This document shows, piece after piece, positions 47,738-61,765 of a stretch of DNA of 64,000 nucleotides (position 1 is the first letter of the stretch; each line of letters begins with the position of its first letter). The notes beneath the pieces were generated by a model. It was not told the origin of the DNA and searched no databases. It was given only the letters and a program-made list of their open reading frames with translations. The DNA is taken from the NCBI GenBank assembly GCA_030652035.1, contig JAUSBJ010000045.1:46250-110249 (forward strand), written 5' to 3'. Made by a program: the position numbers and the translations under genes. This DNA is from Sulfurimicrobium sp. (lineage in GTDB: Bacteria; Pseudomonadota; Gammaproteobacteria; Burkholderiales; Sulfuricellaceae).

Positions 47738-48105
47738 AGCCAGGCTCCGGCCAATATTGTTGCGCCCATGCTGACGGCAAGTACCAGCTTGGAACTGAAG
47801 CGCGCCTGCGGCAGGTCCACACCGATATCGAAATCCAGGGCCAGGTAGCGCAGACCCATGCAGAAATGGTGCAGGTAGGCCCAGATCACGCCGATCACGA
47901 ACAGCTTCACCAGCGTCAGATCTAGCCATGCCCGCACCTCGGCATAGCCCTGTTCAGACGCCAGGCTCAATTGCAGCACGTAAAGCAGTAGCGGCAGCAG
48001 CAGGAACAGCAGCGCGCCGCTCATGCGGTGCATGATCGACACGATTCCCGGCAGCGGCAGCCTGATCTTGAACAGATTCAGATAAACCGGCCGGGAGCGG
48101 GGCAT
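47731..48105 (-). CDS. sdhC: Succinate dehydrogenase cytochrome b556 subunit SdhC
   Basis: SdhC is the first membrane subunit of complex II. The 124-residue product begins RPVYLNLFKIRLPLPGIVSI, contains the quinone-site motif IMHRMSGALLF and the heme-ligand helix LHHFCMGLRYLALDF, and has three spans. It follows the malic enzyme gene by three bases and opens the sdh genes. Confidence 0.95.
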   Translation of the reverse strand: MPRSRPVYLNLFKIRLPLPGIVSIMHRMSGALLFLLLPLLLYVLQLSLASEQGYAEVRAWLDLTLVKLFVIGVIWAYLHHFCMGLRYLALDFDIGVDLPQARFSSKLVLAVSMGATILAGAWLW

Positions 48106-48108
48106 GCG

Positions 48109-49314
<1,206 letters not shown>

Positions 49315-49321
49315 GCTGACC

Positions 49322-50068
49322 TCAGTTCAATTCGTCGAAATAATAGTAGTTTTCGGTGTTGATGTAGCTCTTGCGCCATTCGACCGGCTGCAAGTTATAG
49401 CTGAATGCAACACGTTCGATGCACAGCAGTGGCGACCCGATCGCCACATTCAGCAGCGGGGCGCTGATTTCATCCGCCAGCGCCGCACAGATGCGCTCCT
49501 GCGCAGAAACGATGCGGATGGCGTAACGGGTCTCGTAGAGCGAATAGAGCGTTCCTTTGTGGGCATTGACGTGATCCTCGATCATCGCACTCGAAATACC
49601 TTTGAGGAGTGCGACAGGCAGGCGGATATCGTCGTAGACCACAGGTTTGCCGGAAAACTCCAGCACCCGGCGCAGTATCACCACGCCGCTGCCGGGACGG
49701 ACACTCAACCGCTTTGCCAACGGGGCATCCGCCTTGCCACGCCCGAACCCGATAAACCGGCTGTGCGGATATTCGCGCTCGCCTTCCAGCGGAAACAGAT
49801 GAAGAAAGCGGTAAGCTGTGCCGTCATCGGCATGGGTCGCCACGAAAGTGCCCTTGCCCTGGCGCCGCACCAGGTAATTCTCCTTCACCAGCTCGTCGAT
49901 CGCCTTGCGCACCGTGCCCTGGCTGACCTGGTAGCGCCGCGCCAATTCCATTTCGCTCGGGATCGCCTCGCCGGGCGGCCATTCCCCTTCCGCCAGGCCG
50001 CGCGTGATCAGGCGCTTGATCTGCTCGTACAGCGGGAGAAAATTCGCGGAGGCTGGGTCTTTCTTCAT
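49322..50068 (-). CDS. GntR/HutC-type transcriptional regulator of the TCA operon
   Basis: The 248-residue protein has an N-terminal winged helix ([20 protein letters not shown], then [20 protein letters not shown]) and a C-terminal UTRA ligand domain ([18 protein letters not shown] onward). GntR-type regulators lie beside sdhCDAB in other betaproteobacteria. As first gene of the array it probably represses its own transcription and thus the whole operon through the palindrome just upstream. The effector is not known; a TCA intermediate is a fair guess. Confidence 0.88.
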   Translation of the reverse strand: MKKDPASANFLPLYEQIKRLITRGLAEGEWPPGEAIPSEMELARRYQVSQGTVRKAIDELVKENYLVRRQGKGTFVATHADDGTAYRFLHLFPLEGEREYPHSRFIGFGRGKADAPLAKRLSVRPGSGVVILRRVLEFSGKPVVYDDIRLPVALLKGISSAMIEDHVNAHKGTLYSLYETRYAIRIVSAQERICAALADEISAPLLNVAIGSPLLCIERVAFSYNLQPVEWRKSYINTENYYYFDELN

Positions 50069-50077
50069 AGACCCCGA

Positions 50078-50129
50078 TTTATATCAGAAAGGTCGGCAGC
50101 AGTCCACATGTCTTATATAAGACATGTGG
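50078..50129 (-). promoter_or_regulatory. 26-bp perfect palindrome operator and candidate promoter before gntR
   Basis: Positions 50104-50129 form a perfect palindrome with half-site CCACATGTCTTAT. The central CTTATATAAG is typical of GntR-family sites. Downstream, towards the gene, an extended -10-like TGATATAAA lies at 50086-50078; the -35 position for it would overlap the palindrome edge. A start there would leave almost no leader, so the promoter call is weaker than the operator call. Confidence 0.65.
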
Positions 50130-50170
50130 CCGCAAGGGGCATGGCAAATTGCCACCCAGATTCATGAAAC

Positions 50171-50288
50171 GAGTGAAATGTGAAACCGCTTGGGCTACGC
50201 CCTTGCTGTGAAGCGTGAAATGTAAAACCTCTACACTTCGGCACGCTTCGTGCACCGCTGAACCTGCTGTTACATTTCACACATCACA
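50171..50288. repeat. 100-bp heptad-phased inverted repeat, copy C (ppc-gntR gap)
   Basis: The left arm GAGTGAAATGTGAAACC, core GCTTGGGCTACGCCCTTGC and TGTGAAGCGTGAAATGTAAA match copies A and B with compensating changes in the core (GGGCTACGCCC against GGCTGCGCC). The right arm TTACATTTCAC closes the hairpin. This copy has an additional stem (GCACGCTTCGTGC) inside and is the most diverged. It sits between ppc and the gntR operator. Confidence 0.75.
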
Positions 50289-50362
50289 AACAAAGCGTAG
50301 CGAGTGAATTCACTCTTCTCAAAACTGTTTCGCGTTAAAAGAATCGCCTCAAATGGCCTGGG

Positions 50363-53179
50363 CTAGCCCGTGTTGCGCATCCCGCCCGCAATGGCATTGA
50401 TCGAGCGCAGCAACGGGTTGGTCCACTGCTCGCGCAACTCCTGCGGCAGCGACTCGTCACGGGTTCGCTTCAGCAACATGACCTGGATGTGGTTGAGCGG
50501 GTCGAGGTAAGGACTGCGGCGCGCCAGGGACAAAGCCAGGGTGGGGTTCTCCTCGATCAGTATCTTGGCGTCGGCGATGTTCAATACCTGGGTGACGGTG
50601 CGATAGTATTCTTCGCGGATGGTCTGGTAGATGGCGAACGCCTCATCCTTGCGCTCGGCCAGTTCGGCATAACGCGCGGCAATGTTCATGTCCGCCTTGA
50701 ACAGGGCCATCTGCGTGTTGCTGAGCAGGGCACGGAAGAACGGCCATTTCTGGTACATATGCTGCAATTTGGCGAGCCGCTCGGGGTCGTTGCCGCGCCA
50801 GTTTTCCAGCGCTGTGCCGATGCCGAACCAGGCCGGCATGGTGTGGCGCGACTGGCCCCAGCCGAACACCCAGGCAATCGCACGCACCGAGCCCTTGGAG
50901 CGGTCGCCTTTCTTGCGATGGGAAGGCCGCGAACCGATGTTCATCAGCCCTATCTCCGTGAGTGGCGTGGCTTCGTAGAAATAATCGATGAAACCGGGTG
51001 TGTTGTCGGTCAGGCCGCGGAAAGCGGCTTCGCCGTCTTCAGCCAGTTTGTCCATGATGCCGAGGAAGTCGCGGCGCTCCTCGACCGGCTCTCGCACCAG
51101 GCTGGTGCTGGCCTTGAGCAGGCCGGTCATGCCCATGGACAGCTCATAGGAAGCCGTTTCGGTATTGCTGTATTTGAACGACAACACCTCGCCCTGTTCG
51201 GTCAGCTTGATCTGGCCGCGCACCGTGCCTTCCGGCTGGGACAGGATGGCCTCATGGGTCGGGCCGCCGCCGCGGCCGACCGTCCCGCCACGTCCGTGGA
51301 ACAGGCGGCATTCGATGCCGCGCGACTGGGTCAGCTTGGTGATCCTCGTCTGCGCATCGTACAGGGACCATACCGAGGCCAGGATGCCGCCGTCCTTGGC
51401 CGAGTCGGAATACCCCAGCATGACTTCCTGCAGGTTGCCGGAACACCTGACCAGTTCTGCATACACCGGGTTGTCGAGCAGGGTGGTCATGACCGGCTCG
51501 ATATGCTCCAGATCGGCAATGGTTTCGAACAGCGGCGAAATGCTGACATTGCAGAACCACTCCTTGCCATCGCGACCGGCCAGGCCGGCCAGGCTGGCAA
51601 GGAACATGACTTCCATGACATGGCTGGCGGCATGGGTCATCGAGATCACATAGGCACCGAATGCCCTGGGGCTGATTTCATGCCGCATGCGGGCCATCAC
51701 TTCAAGCACCTCGAAGGTCTGGCGGGTAGCCTCGCTGAGCTTGCTTTTGTCGATCTTCAATTCCTGGGCACGCGAGATGGCGCCGCCCAGGGCTTCAAGA
51801 CGCCCGGCTTCGCTCAATGCGTTGTATTCCGGCATGCCAGGCAACTGCGCGAACAGCTCGGCAACCGCTTCGCTGTGGCGCGTGGATTCCTGGCGAATAT
51901 CGAGATGCACCAGATAAAAACCGAATGTCTCCGCCTGCCGGATCAGGTCCTGCAACTCGCCGTGGGCCGTATTGCTGTCGCCATGGCTGATCAGGGAATC
52001 ACGGATCAGGTAGAGGTCGGTCAGGAACTCCTGTTCCGATTGGTAAGCGTCAGCAAAGGGAGTGCCCGCTCTTCCTTCCAGTTCGGCATCAAGCATGCTC
52101 AGGCCATGGCGCAGCCGATGCCGCATCACGTACAGCTTGCGGCGGTAGGGCTCCTGCCCGAAACGCTGCGGAAAATCGCCGAATACCGCGGGGAAGCGCT
52201 GTTCGTCCTGCAACAGGCTCTCGTTCATGGATTCGCTGATGGTGCACAGGCGTTTCGAGTGGGTCAGGACATGGCTGAGAGCGCTGACTTCATTCAGGTA
52301 ATGGCGCAGAATCTCACGCTTGTGCAAGCGCAAGGCGAGCACGGTCGTGTCGGGCGTAACGAAGGGATTCCCGTCGCGGTCGCCGCCGATCCAGGAACCG
52401 AAGCGCAGAATATTCGGTATCCGGATCTGCTCGCCTTCGGCCAGTTCCGGCCCATACACACGCTCTATGGCCTTTTCCAGATAGCGGTAGGTTTCGGGCA
52501 CGGCCTTGAACAGGCTTTCACGGAAATAAAACAGTCCGTTCTTGATTTCGTCACGAACCTGGGGCTTGTTGGTACGCACCTCATCGGTTTTCCACAGAGT
52601 CTGAATCTGCTGCTCCAGCTGGCGGGTCAATTCCCTGAGCTGCCCCTTGCCTGCGCGAGGATCATCCAGTTGCTCGCCGGTCAGGAAAATTCGGCGCAGA
52701 TGCTCCATGATGGTACGGCGCTTGGATTCTGTCGGATGCGCGGTGAGCACCGGGATATAGGCCGCCTTGTCGAGCAGGACCTGCAATTGCGCGGCAGTAA
52801 TGCCCTGCGCATGGAATTCGCGCAGAGTGGCGTCGAACGAGCCCGTCCACAGCGCCCCCCCGCCTCGCACCTGGGCGCGGCGAATCTGGTGCTGGTAAGA
52901 CTCCTCGGCCAGATTGACCAGACTGAAGTAAGTACTGAAAGCGCGCACCACGTGCGTCAGCGTTTCCGGGTCCAAAGCGCTAACGAGTTTCTCCAGTTGC
53001 AGACGAAGGCGCGGATCGCCCGTCTTGCGCAGACGGATATAACCCTTGCGCAGCGCTTCCACCGCAGCCAGCACGTGTCCGTCTTCCTGGGTTTTCAATA
53101 CATTGCCGAGCAAATTACCGAAAAGCTTTACTCGAGCGCGCAACTGTCTATCTGTGGGTAATTTTGTCACTTTTATCAC
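50363..53179 (-). CDS. ppc: Phosphoenolpyruvate carboxylase
   Basis: Ppc carboxylates phosphoenolpyruvate to oxaloacetate, refilling the cycle encoded next to it. The catalytic histidine is in PVLTAHPTESKRRT, with GSWIGGDRDGNPFVT, GYSDSAKDGGILAS, FHGRGGTVGRGGGP and the C-terminal RNTG all conserved. At 938 residues it is full length. The other strand holds an 890-codon open frame over nearly its whole length, a shadow of high-GC codon use. It diverges from the P-type ATPase gene. Confidence 0.97.
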   Translation of the reverse strand: MIKVTKLPTDRQLRARVKLFGNLLGNVLKTQEDGHVLAAVEALRKGYIRLRKTGDPRLRLQLEKLVSALDPETLTHVVRAFSTYFSLVNLAEESYQHQIRRAQVRGGGALWTGSFDATLREFHAQGITAAQLQVLLDKAAYIPVLTAHPTESKRRTIMEHLRRIFLTGEQLDDPRAGKGQLRELTRQLEQQIQTLWKTDEVRTNKPQVRDEIKNGLFYFRESLFKAVPETYRYLEKAIERVYGPELAEGEQIRIPNILRFGSWIGGDRDGNPFVTPDTTVLALRLHKREILRHYLNEVSALSHVLTHSKRLCTISESMNESLLQDEQRFPAVFGDFPQRFGQEPYRRKLYVMRHRLRHGLSMLDAELEGRAGTPFADAYQSEQEFLTDLYLIRDSLISHGDSNTAHGELQDLIRQAETFGFYLVHLDIRQESTRHSEAVAELFAQLPGMPEYNALSEAGRLEALGGAISRAQELKIDKSKLSEATRQTFEVLEVMARMRHEISPRAFGAYVISMTHAASHVMEVMFLASLAGLAGRDGKEWFCNVSISPLFETIADLEHIEPVMTTLLDNPVYAELVRCSGNLQEVMLGYSDSAKDGGILASVWSLYDAQTRITKLTQSRGIECRLFHGRGGTVGRGGGPTHEAILSQPEGTVRGQIKLTEQGEVLSFKYSNTETASYELSMGMTGLLKASTSLVREPVEERRDFLGIMDKLAEDGEAAFRGLTDNTPGFIDYFYEATPLTEIGLMNIGSRPSHRKKGDRSKGSVRAIAWVFGWGQSRHTMPAWFGIGTALENWRGNDPERLAKLQHMYQKWPFFRALLSNTQMALFKADMNIAARYAELAERKDEAFAIYQTIREEYYRTVTQVLNIADAKILIEENPTLALSLARRSPYLDPLNHIQVMLLKRTRDESLPQELREQWTNPLLRSINAIAGGMRNTG

Positions 53180-53431
53180 TTATTCCGTACCGCAAAAGCG
53201 GCAAAATGGGCGGAAAATGGCGAAATACAACGTTTAAAACGTTATCCGTAAAAAAGGACATTGTATCGCCACAAGACATCAGGGCAAGCATTTTACAGCA
53301 CTATGCCTCATGATTGGCGATGCAGGGTTTCGCGTCTTGCGCGAACGCTTGCGCCCGAAAATGGCCAAAGTGTTATACGCTTTGACGATGTTGCGGTCCT
53401 GAACCGCTCAACAGAAAAAGATTAAAGCCTG
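53180..53431. promoter_or_regulatory. Divergent ppc / P-type ATPase promoter region
   Basis: This 252-bp region separates two divergent genes. It contains a perfect 7-1-7 inverted repeat, AACGTTT-A-AAACGTT (53229-53243), about 50 bases before the ppc start, which could bind a dimeric regulator. No promoter with good -35 and -10 spacing was clear to me. Confidence 0.4.
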
Positions 53432-56086
<2,655 letters not shown>

Positions 56087-56187
56087 ACCGCCTCTCACCC
56101 GCGCATCATAAGGAAACACGGAGAAAATTAATCAACGGATATGGCAGTCCGTGGTATAAAACCGTAAATCAATTTTTTCCGCATAAT

Positions 56188-57477
56188 ATGGCCGACAGCC
56201 AGCCTCTATTCATCGACATTTCCCAGTTGCGCATCGGGATGCACATCCACCTCGACCTGGGGTGGATGGACCACCCCTTTCCCATGAACAGCTTCACACT
56301 CCGCTCCCAAGAGCAGATCGATATTGTGCGTTCCCTGGGGCTGGAACGGGTTCGCTTTTCCCCTGACAAGAGCGACCCGGAGGTATTGCTACAGCACATT
56401 GCGGAAATCACAGCCAAACAACAGCCTGAGCAATCTGAAGTTGAAGTGGATTCGCCGGAAATAGTCGCCAGACGTCTGCGCCGCGACCTCCTTTTGAGCC
56501 AGCGGGCCAGCCTGCAAGTCTGCGAACGCCAGTTCGCCGACGCCAGCCGAAGCTACAGGCAAGCCCTCGAAACAGTGCATTCCCAACCCAGCGTGTCGCG
56601 TGAACAGTCGGAGAACCTGATCAGGGGTTTTCTGGCCGAAATCATGGGCGAACATGAAGCCTGCATCCGCCTCCTGTCCGAAAACGCCGGGGAAAAAACC
56701 TCGCTGCACTCGATCAACGTGACTGTCATTTCCCTCCTGCTCGGCAAAGCCAGCGGCCTTATCGGACAGGATTTGCTGGACGTGGGCATGGGCGCGCTGC
56801 TGCACGACCTGGGAAAAATCGAGTTGCCCAACCGCCTGCGCTGGAGCGATGAGCAATTCACCGCCTCGGAACGTTCAATCTACCAGGAGCACGTCGCCCA
56901 TGGCGTCGAGTTGGGACAGAAAATGGGCCTTTCCAAAGGCGCCTTGCTGGTAATCGGGCAACACCACGAACTCGCAGATGGCAAGGGTTACCCACAGCGC
57001 ATCACTGAAGAGCGCATGTCGCTGCCAAGCCGCATCGTCGCCCTCGTCAATCTCTATGACAATCTTTGCAATCCAGGCAACCCGGGGCTGGCGATCACCC
57101 CCCATGAAGCCCTGGCTCAAATTTTTGCGCAGCGGAAATCCCAGTTCCATGCTGCCACCTTGTCGCAGTTCGTGCACATGATGGGTGTTTATCCGCCGGG
57201 GTCGGTGGTGCAACTCTCCGATGAGCGCTTTGCCCTGGTGGTTTCCGTCAATTCCTGCCGCCCCCTTAGGCCGCGCATCGTCATTCATGACACGCAAATC
57301 CCCAGGGACGAGGCCCTGGTCATCGACCTGGAAGACGAGCCCGATATCGGCATACGGCGCAGCCTGAAGCCCCTGCAATTGCCAAAAAATGCTTTTGATT
57401 ATCTTTCTCCCCGCAAGCGCATGTGCTATTTCTTCGAACGGGCGCGTGAAGCCCCCTCACCCGGAGAAAGCCCATGA
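56188..57477 (+). CDS. HD-GYP c-di-GMP phosphodiesterase with DUF3391 domain
   Basis: The 429-residue protein starts with a DUF3391-like segment (FIDISQLRIGMHIHLDLGWM) and then a linker helix. The HD-GYP domain has LHSINVTVISLLLG, the metal site LLHDLGKIELP and HHELADGKGYPQ, so the HD and GYP signatures are complete and catalysis is likely. No membrane span is seen. Its stop overlaps the start of the next gene, which encodes a PAS-GGDEF-EAL protein, so both act on c-di-GMP and are made together. Confidence 0.92.
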   Translation: MADSQPLFIDISQLRIGMHIHLDLGWMDHPFPMNSFTLRSQEQIDIVRSLGLERVRFSPDKSDPEVLLQHIAEITAKQQPEQSEVEVDSPEIVARRLRRDLLLSQRASLQVCERQFADASRSYRQALETVHSQPSVSREQSENLIRGFLAEIMGEHEACIRLLSENAGEKTSLHSINVTVISLLLGKASGLIGQDLLDVGMGALLHDLGKIELPNRLRWSDEQFTASERSIYQEHVAHGVELGQKMGLSKGALLVIGQHHELADGKGYPQRITEERMSLPSRIVALVNLYDNLCNPGNPGLAITPHEALAQIFAQRKSQFHAATLSQFVHMMGVYPPGSVVQLSDERFALVVSVNSCRPLRPRIVIHDTQIPRDEALVIDLEDEPDIGIRRSLKPLQLPKNAFDYLSPRKRMCYFFERAREAPSPGESP

Positions 57478-59900
57478 ACGCCCCCAACTGGCACCCCCTC
57501 ATCGAGGGCATGCTTGAAGCGGTGTGGCTGGTGGACCCGATCGAGCTGCGTATCGTGGCCGTGAACCGCGCTGCTGAAACCCTGCTCGGCGCAGAGCCAG
57601 GCGCATTCGTCGGCCAGCCGGTGATCGATCTGTCCGCCACTCCGGAAGACATGTTCTTCTGGGAAGACGTGGCGGCCGGTCTCTCCGACCAGATTTTTTC
57701 CGAGACCCTGCTGCGCCGCCGGGATGGCACGACAGTTCAGGTGGAACGGCGCGTTTCCCTCATCAAGGTCAGCCAGGGCGCCTCGGTCTATGTCGTGGCG
57801 GCGCGCGACCAGAGCGCGCAGCGGCAGGTGGAGAATGAGCTGGAAAAACTCATTGCCGAGCTCCGGGCCACACTCGAATCCACCGCGGACGGGATTCTGG
57901 TATCCGACCTGGAAGGGGGCATCCGCGGCTATAACCATCGCTTTGCCGAAATGTGGAATTTGCCGCATGAATTGCTGACCCAGCGCAACGATGCCGGTAT
58001 CTATGCCTGGATGTACCAGTGCGTGCTGGACACCGAGCACTATACCGATCGTCTCGGCGCCATCTCACGCTCCCCGCTGCTGGAAGCAACCGACGTGCTG
58101 GTACTGCGCACAGGGCATGTGCTGGAACGCGTCACCCTGCCGCAATACGCGCGCGGCAGGCCGATCGGCCGGGTGTTTTCCTACCGCGACATTACCCAAC
58201 GGCTGGCCGATGAAGCACGTCTGCAACTCGCTTCGAAAGTTTTCGAATCCAGTCTGGATGCCATTTTTGTGACTGACGCCGCACACCGGATCATCGCCGT
58301 CAACCCCAGTTGCGAAAAGCTTACCGGCTACACCCAGGCAGAATTGCTTGAACAGCCTTCACGCGCATTTTTTTCCGACCTCAGCGAAGCGGCCTTCATC
58401 GAACAATTCATGGAACAGCTCGTGCGCGAGGGCCTGTGGGAGGGCGAAGTATGGAACCGGCGCAAAAACGGCAAACCCTATCTGTGCCTGGCCTCGATGG
58501 TGCGCGTCCTGGACGAGGAAGGCGCACCCGTTCATTACATCGGCTTTTTCAAGGACTTGAGCGAAACCCATGCGGCCCGGAAGCGCATCGAGGAACTGGC
58601 CTACAACGACGCGCTGACCGGCCTGCCCAACCGGCTGCTGCTGGCCGAGCGCATCGAGCATGCACTCAGTCTTGCCGATCGCAACGGCGGTTCCTGCGCG
58701 GTTTTATTCCTCGATCTTGATCATTTCAAGCATATCAACGACTCCCTCGGCCACCTGTTCGGCGACCGGGTACTGATCGAAGTGGCAGAGCGCCTCAAGG
58801 ACTGCCTGCGCCATATCGATACCGCAGCGCGCCTGGGCGGCGACGAATTTGTCCTGCTGCTCAACCAGGTGGATGCGCGCGGCACCGAAATCACCGCACA
58901 GCGCATTCTCGACACCTTGTCCCGGCCCTTCACCCTGGATGACATCACTTTCACCGTGACCTGCAGCATCGGCATCGCGCTTTACCCGGGCGACGGCGTC
59001 ACCATGGACGACCTGATCAAGAATGCCGACAGCGCCATGTATCACGTCAAGGAGCGTGGACGAGCGGATTTCCGCTTCTACCAGCGGCAAATGAATATCG
59101 GCCTGCTGTCGCGCATGAAACTTGACCATGCCATGCGCCTGGCGCTCGAGAACAACGATTTCCGCCTGCATTACCAGCCCCAGGTGGATCTCGCGAGCGG
59201 CAACATCTTCGGCGCTGAAGCCCTGATCCGCTGGCATGACAAGGAGTTGGGCGACATCCCCCCCGCAAGTTTCATTCCGGTGGCCGAGCAAACCGGGGTC
59301 ATCGTGGCCATAGGCAATTGGGTCCTCACCGAAGCCGTCCGGCAGTGCGCCGCATGGCAGGCTCAAGGCCGGACCCTGACCATGGCGGTAAATGTGTCCG
59401 CCCTGCAGTTTCAGCAAGTCAACTTCGTCGAGGGCGTGGCCGAAGTTTTACGCACTTTTTCCCTGCCTCCCGCCATGCTTGAGCTGGAATTGACCGAATC
59501 CATCCTGCTGCGCGATATCGATGAAGCGCTGGCGCGTCTCGACGCCCTGGCCGCAATGGGCGTACGACTGTCGATCGACGACTTTGGCACGGGTTATTCC
59601 AGCCTCAGCTACCTGAAACGCTTCCCGATCCACAAGCTGAAAATCGACCGCTCTTTCATTTCCGAATTGCCGGATCATGACAGCGACACCGCGATTGTGA
59701 AAGCCATCATCAACATGGCCCAAGCCCTCAAGTTGCGCGTCATTGCCGAGGGGGTTGAGACCGAAACCCAGCGCCATTTTCTGGCAAGCTCGGGATGCGA
59801 CGAATTCCAGGGATTTCTGTGCAACCCGGCCCTGTCGAACGAAGAATTTGAACAATTCATGGAAACAGCCGAGAAACAGCCGCAGACCAAACTGTTTTAG
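57474..59900 (+). CDS. PAS-GGDEF-EAL diguanylate cyclase/phosphodiesterase
   Basis: The 808-residue protein has three PAS-type modules (around residues 8-115, 125-245, 255-375), a GGDEF domain with the intact site ARLGGDEFVLLL, and an EAL domain with all key residues (AEALIRWHDKE, NVSALQF, ELTESIL, DDFGTGYSSLSYLKR, KIDRSFI, IAEGVET). Both synthesis and hydrolysis of c-di-GMP are thus possible; in such hybrids one often dominates. No spans are seen, so the PAS modules read a cytosolic cue. It overlaps the HD-GYP gene by four bases. Confidence 0.94.
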   Translation: MNAPNWHPLIEGMLEAVWLVDPIELRIVAVNRAAETLLGAEPGAFVGQPVIDLSATPEDMFFWEDVAAGLSDQIFSETLLRRRDGTTVQVERRVSLIKVSQGASVYVVAARDQSAQRQVENELEKLIAELRATLESTADGILVSDLEGGIRGYNHRFAEMWNLPHELLTQRNDAGIYAWMYQCVLDTEHYTDRLGAISRSPLLEATDVLVLRTGHVLERVTLPQYARGRPIGRVFSYRDITQRLADEARLQLASKVFESSLDAIFVTDAAHRIIAVNPSCEKLTGYTQAELLEQPSRAFFSDLSEAAFIEQFMEQLVREGLWEGEVWNRRKNGKPYLCLASMVRVLDEEGAPVHYIGFFKDLSETHAARKRIEELAYNDALTGLPNRLLLAERIEHALSLADRNGGSCAVLFLDLDHFKHINDSLGHLFGDRVLIEVAERLKDCLRHIDTAARLGGDEFVLLLNQVDARGTEITAQRILDTLSRPFTLDDITFTVTCSIGIALYPGDGVTMDDLIKNADSAMYHVKERGRADFRFYQRQMNIGLLSRMKLDHAMRLALENNDFRLHYQPQVDLASGNIFGAEALIRWHDKELGDIPPASFIPVAEQTGVIVAIGNWVLTEAVRQCAAWQAQGRTLTMAVNVSALQFQQVNFVEGVAEVLRTFSLPPAMLELELTESILLRDIDEALARLDALAAMGVRLSIDDFGTGYSSLSYLKRFPIHKLKIDRSFISELPDHDSDTAIVKAIINMAQALKLRVIAEGVETETQRHFLASSGCDEFQGFLCNPALSNEEFEQFMETAEKQPQTKLF

Positions 59901-60060
59901 GCTGTGCATGCTTAAACACCTGCCGTTAATGCAGCACATTTGTGCTCCAAAAAAAACACACCCTCCCTGCTTCCTTTTCTAATATCCTAGCCATTGTTCA
60001 CAGCCCTTAGAAATAACAACCAGAGGCCGGAGCATTCACGATTGAGGATGGGGGAACCAC

Positions 60061-61695
60061 ATGATATTAATGAAAAAAACCAAAATCCGCACCAAGCTCT
60101 ATCTGCTTGTTGCATTCACCTGCCTGATATTGGCGGGTGTCGGCAGCGGCGAGTTATTGGCGCTTTATCACTCCAAGAACGCCCTGCAAACCGTCTACGA
60201 AGATCACTTGCTGGCAATCAACCAGCTCAACGAGATACGCAACCAGCAAATGCAGATCCGCATGGAGCTGATCAGCGCCCGTCTGGAAAGTGACGCGTTC
60301 GAGGTAATGGCTCATACCGACAAGGTCACCAGCCACATTTTCAAAACCGACAACCTGATCAAGGACTATACCGACAAGCAAATGCAGGCCGATGAGAAAA
60401 ACCTTTACGACGGATTTATTGCGGCCCGCATGAATTTCGGCAAGAACGGGGTGTTGCCGATGGTGGACATCCTCCAGGCCCAACGCCACGAGGAAGCCGA
60501 CAGGCTGCGACAGGAGGTGCTGATCCCTGCCTATGCCAAGGCATCGGAAGCAATCGATATCCTGATCGAATTCCAGGTGACCCAGGCCAGGGAAACTTAC
60601 GATCGCGTCAGCCGCCTGTCAAAAACCGTGCTGATCTCCACGATTGCCGCCATTGCCGCTGGGGTGCTGCTGATCGGCATGTTTGGCGTCTTCATCGCAC
60701 GCTCTATCGGCAGAAACGTCAGTCAACTGCAACAAGCCACCAGCCGCCTGGCCGATGGGGAATTGGCGACGCGCGTGCAGCTTGCCAACGAAGATGAGTT
60801 GGGAGTCATCGCGCAGTCGTTCAACAAGATGGCAGAAGAATTGTCCGGCCTGATCAGCCAGACACGTCTATCCGCCGACCACGTCAACAAGGCATGCGTC
60901 GCAGTCACGGGAATGACCGATCAGGTGAGCGCCTCGTCCCAGACCCAGACGGACCAGGCAGCCATCGCGGCACAATCCATCAACCAGTTGAACGAGATCG
61001 TCAAGGATGTTGCTGCCAAGGCGGGGGAAGCCGTCGCGGCTGCCGTCGAGGCCAGCCAGGTTTCGAACGAGGGTCAGCGTATCGTCGGTGAATCCGTGAC
61101 AGGAATTAACGCCGTGGCCAGAACGATCGTTGAATCAGCCAAAACCATTGAAGCATTGGGACAGCAGTCGGAGGAAATCGGCAAGATTCTAAAGGTGATT
61201 CGCGACATTGCCGAACAAACCAACCTTCTGGCGCTCAACGCCGCCATCGAGGCGGCGCGCGCCGGCGAGCAAGGCCGGGGGTTTGCAGTGGTGGCGGATG
61301 AAGTCAGAAAGCTGGCAGAACGAACCGCGTCGGCAACGACGGAAATCTCTTCCATTGTTACGGCCATCCAGAGCGGCACCCAACAGGCCGTAAGCGCGAT
61401 GAAATCAGGTGAAAAACAAGTTGGGGAAAGCGTTTTGCTCGCTAACCAGTCGGGCGAATCCCTAGTTCACATCGACCGCAGCGTGAATGCTGTCCTGCTG
61501 ATGATCCAGCAAATTGCACAAGCCATGGAAGCCGAAAAATCCACCAGCGAGGAGATTTCCCTGCGCATGGAAAATATCGCACAAACTGCCATGGACAATA
61601 ATTCCACCATCGCGGAAGCGGCAGCGGAATTCCACCAGATGCAGAATCTGGCCGGGCAGCTACAGCAAACAGTGGGACGCTTTCACCTGGGCTAG
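60061..61695 (+). CDS. Methyl-accepting chemotaxis protein
   Basis: This 544-residue receptor has a first span ([20 protein letters not shown]), a periplasmic four-helix-type sensor, a second span ([23 protein letters not shown]), a HAMP domain ([20 protein letters not shown]) and the signalling tip [20 protein letters not shown]. Its ribosome binding site is GGGGGAA. It is monocistronic, separated from the main che cluster. Its ligand is unknown. The start may be M1 or the Met four codons later ([13 protein letters not shown]). Confidence 0.95.
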   Translation: MILMKKTKIRTKLYLLVAFTCLILAGVGSGELLALYHSKNALQTVYEDHLLAINQLNEIRNQQMQIRMELISARLESDAFEVMAHTDKVTSHIFKTDNLIKDYTDKQMQADEKNLYDGFIAARMNFGKNGVLPMVDILQAQRHEEADRLRQEVLIPAYAKASEAIDILIEFQVTQARETYDRVSRLSKTVLISTIAAIAAGVLLIGMFGVFIARSIGRNVSQLQQATSRLADGELATRVQLANEDELGVIAQSFNKMAEELSGLISQTRLSADHVNKACVAVTGMTDQVSASSQTQTDQAAIAAQSINQLNEIVKDVAAKAGEAVAAAVEASQVSNEGQRIVGESVTGINAVARTIVESAKTIEALGQQSEEIGKILKVIRDIAEQTNLLALNAAIEAARAGEQGRGFAVVADEVRKLAERTASATTEISSIVTAIQSGTQQAVSAMKSGEKQVGESVLLANQSGESLVHIDRSVNAVLLMIQQIAQAMEAEKSTSEEISLRMENIAQTAMDNNSTIAEAAAEFHQMQNLAGQLQQTVGRFHLG

Positions 61696-61704
61696 GCACA
61701 CAAC

Positions 61705-61747
61705 GGGGCCAAGCCGCACGCATGGGCCACCCGTGCGGCTTGGCCCC
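61705..61747. terminator. 16-bp perfect inverted repeat between convergent genes
   Basis: Arms of 16 bases (GGGGCCAAGCCGCACG and its complement) flank an 11-base loop. There is no T tract, so it may act as a factor-assisted or bidirectional transcript end for the MCP and SpmA-SpmB genes. Confidence 0.6.
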
Positions 61748-61765
61748 CTGGCGAGCCCCGCTCCT

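Noticed and set aside
50489-53161. 890-codon open frame antisense to ppc
   Set aside because: It mirrors the intact, full-length ppc. High GC and codon bias remove stops in this frame. Its translation shows no domain, and low-complexity runs dominate.
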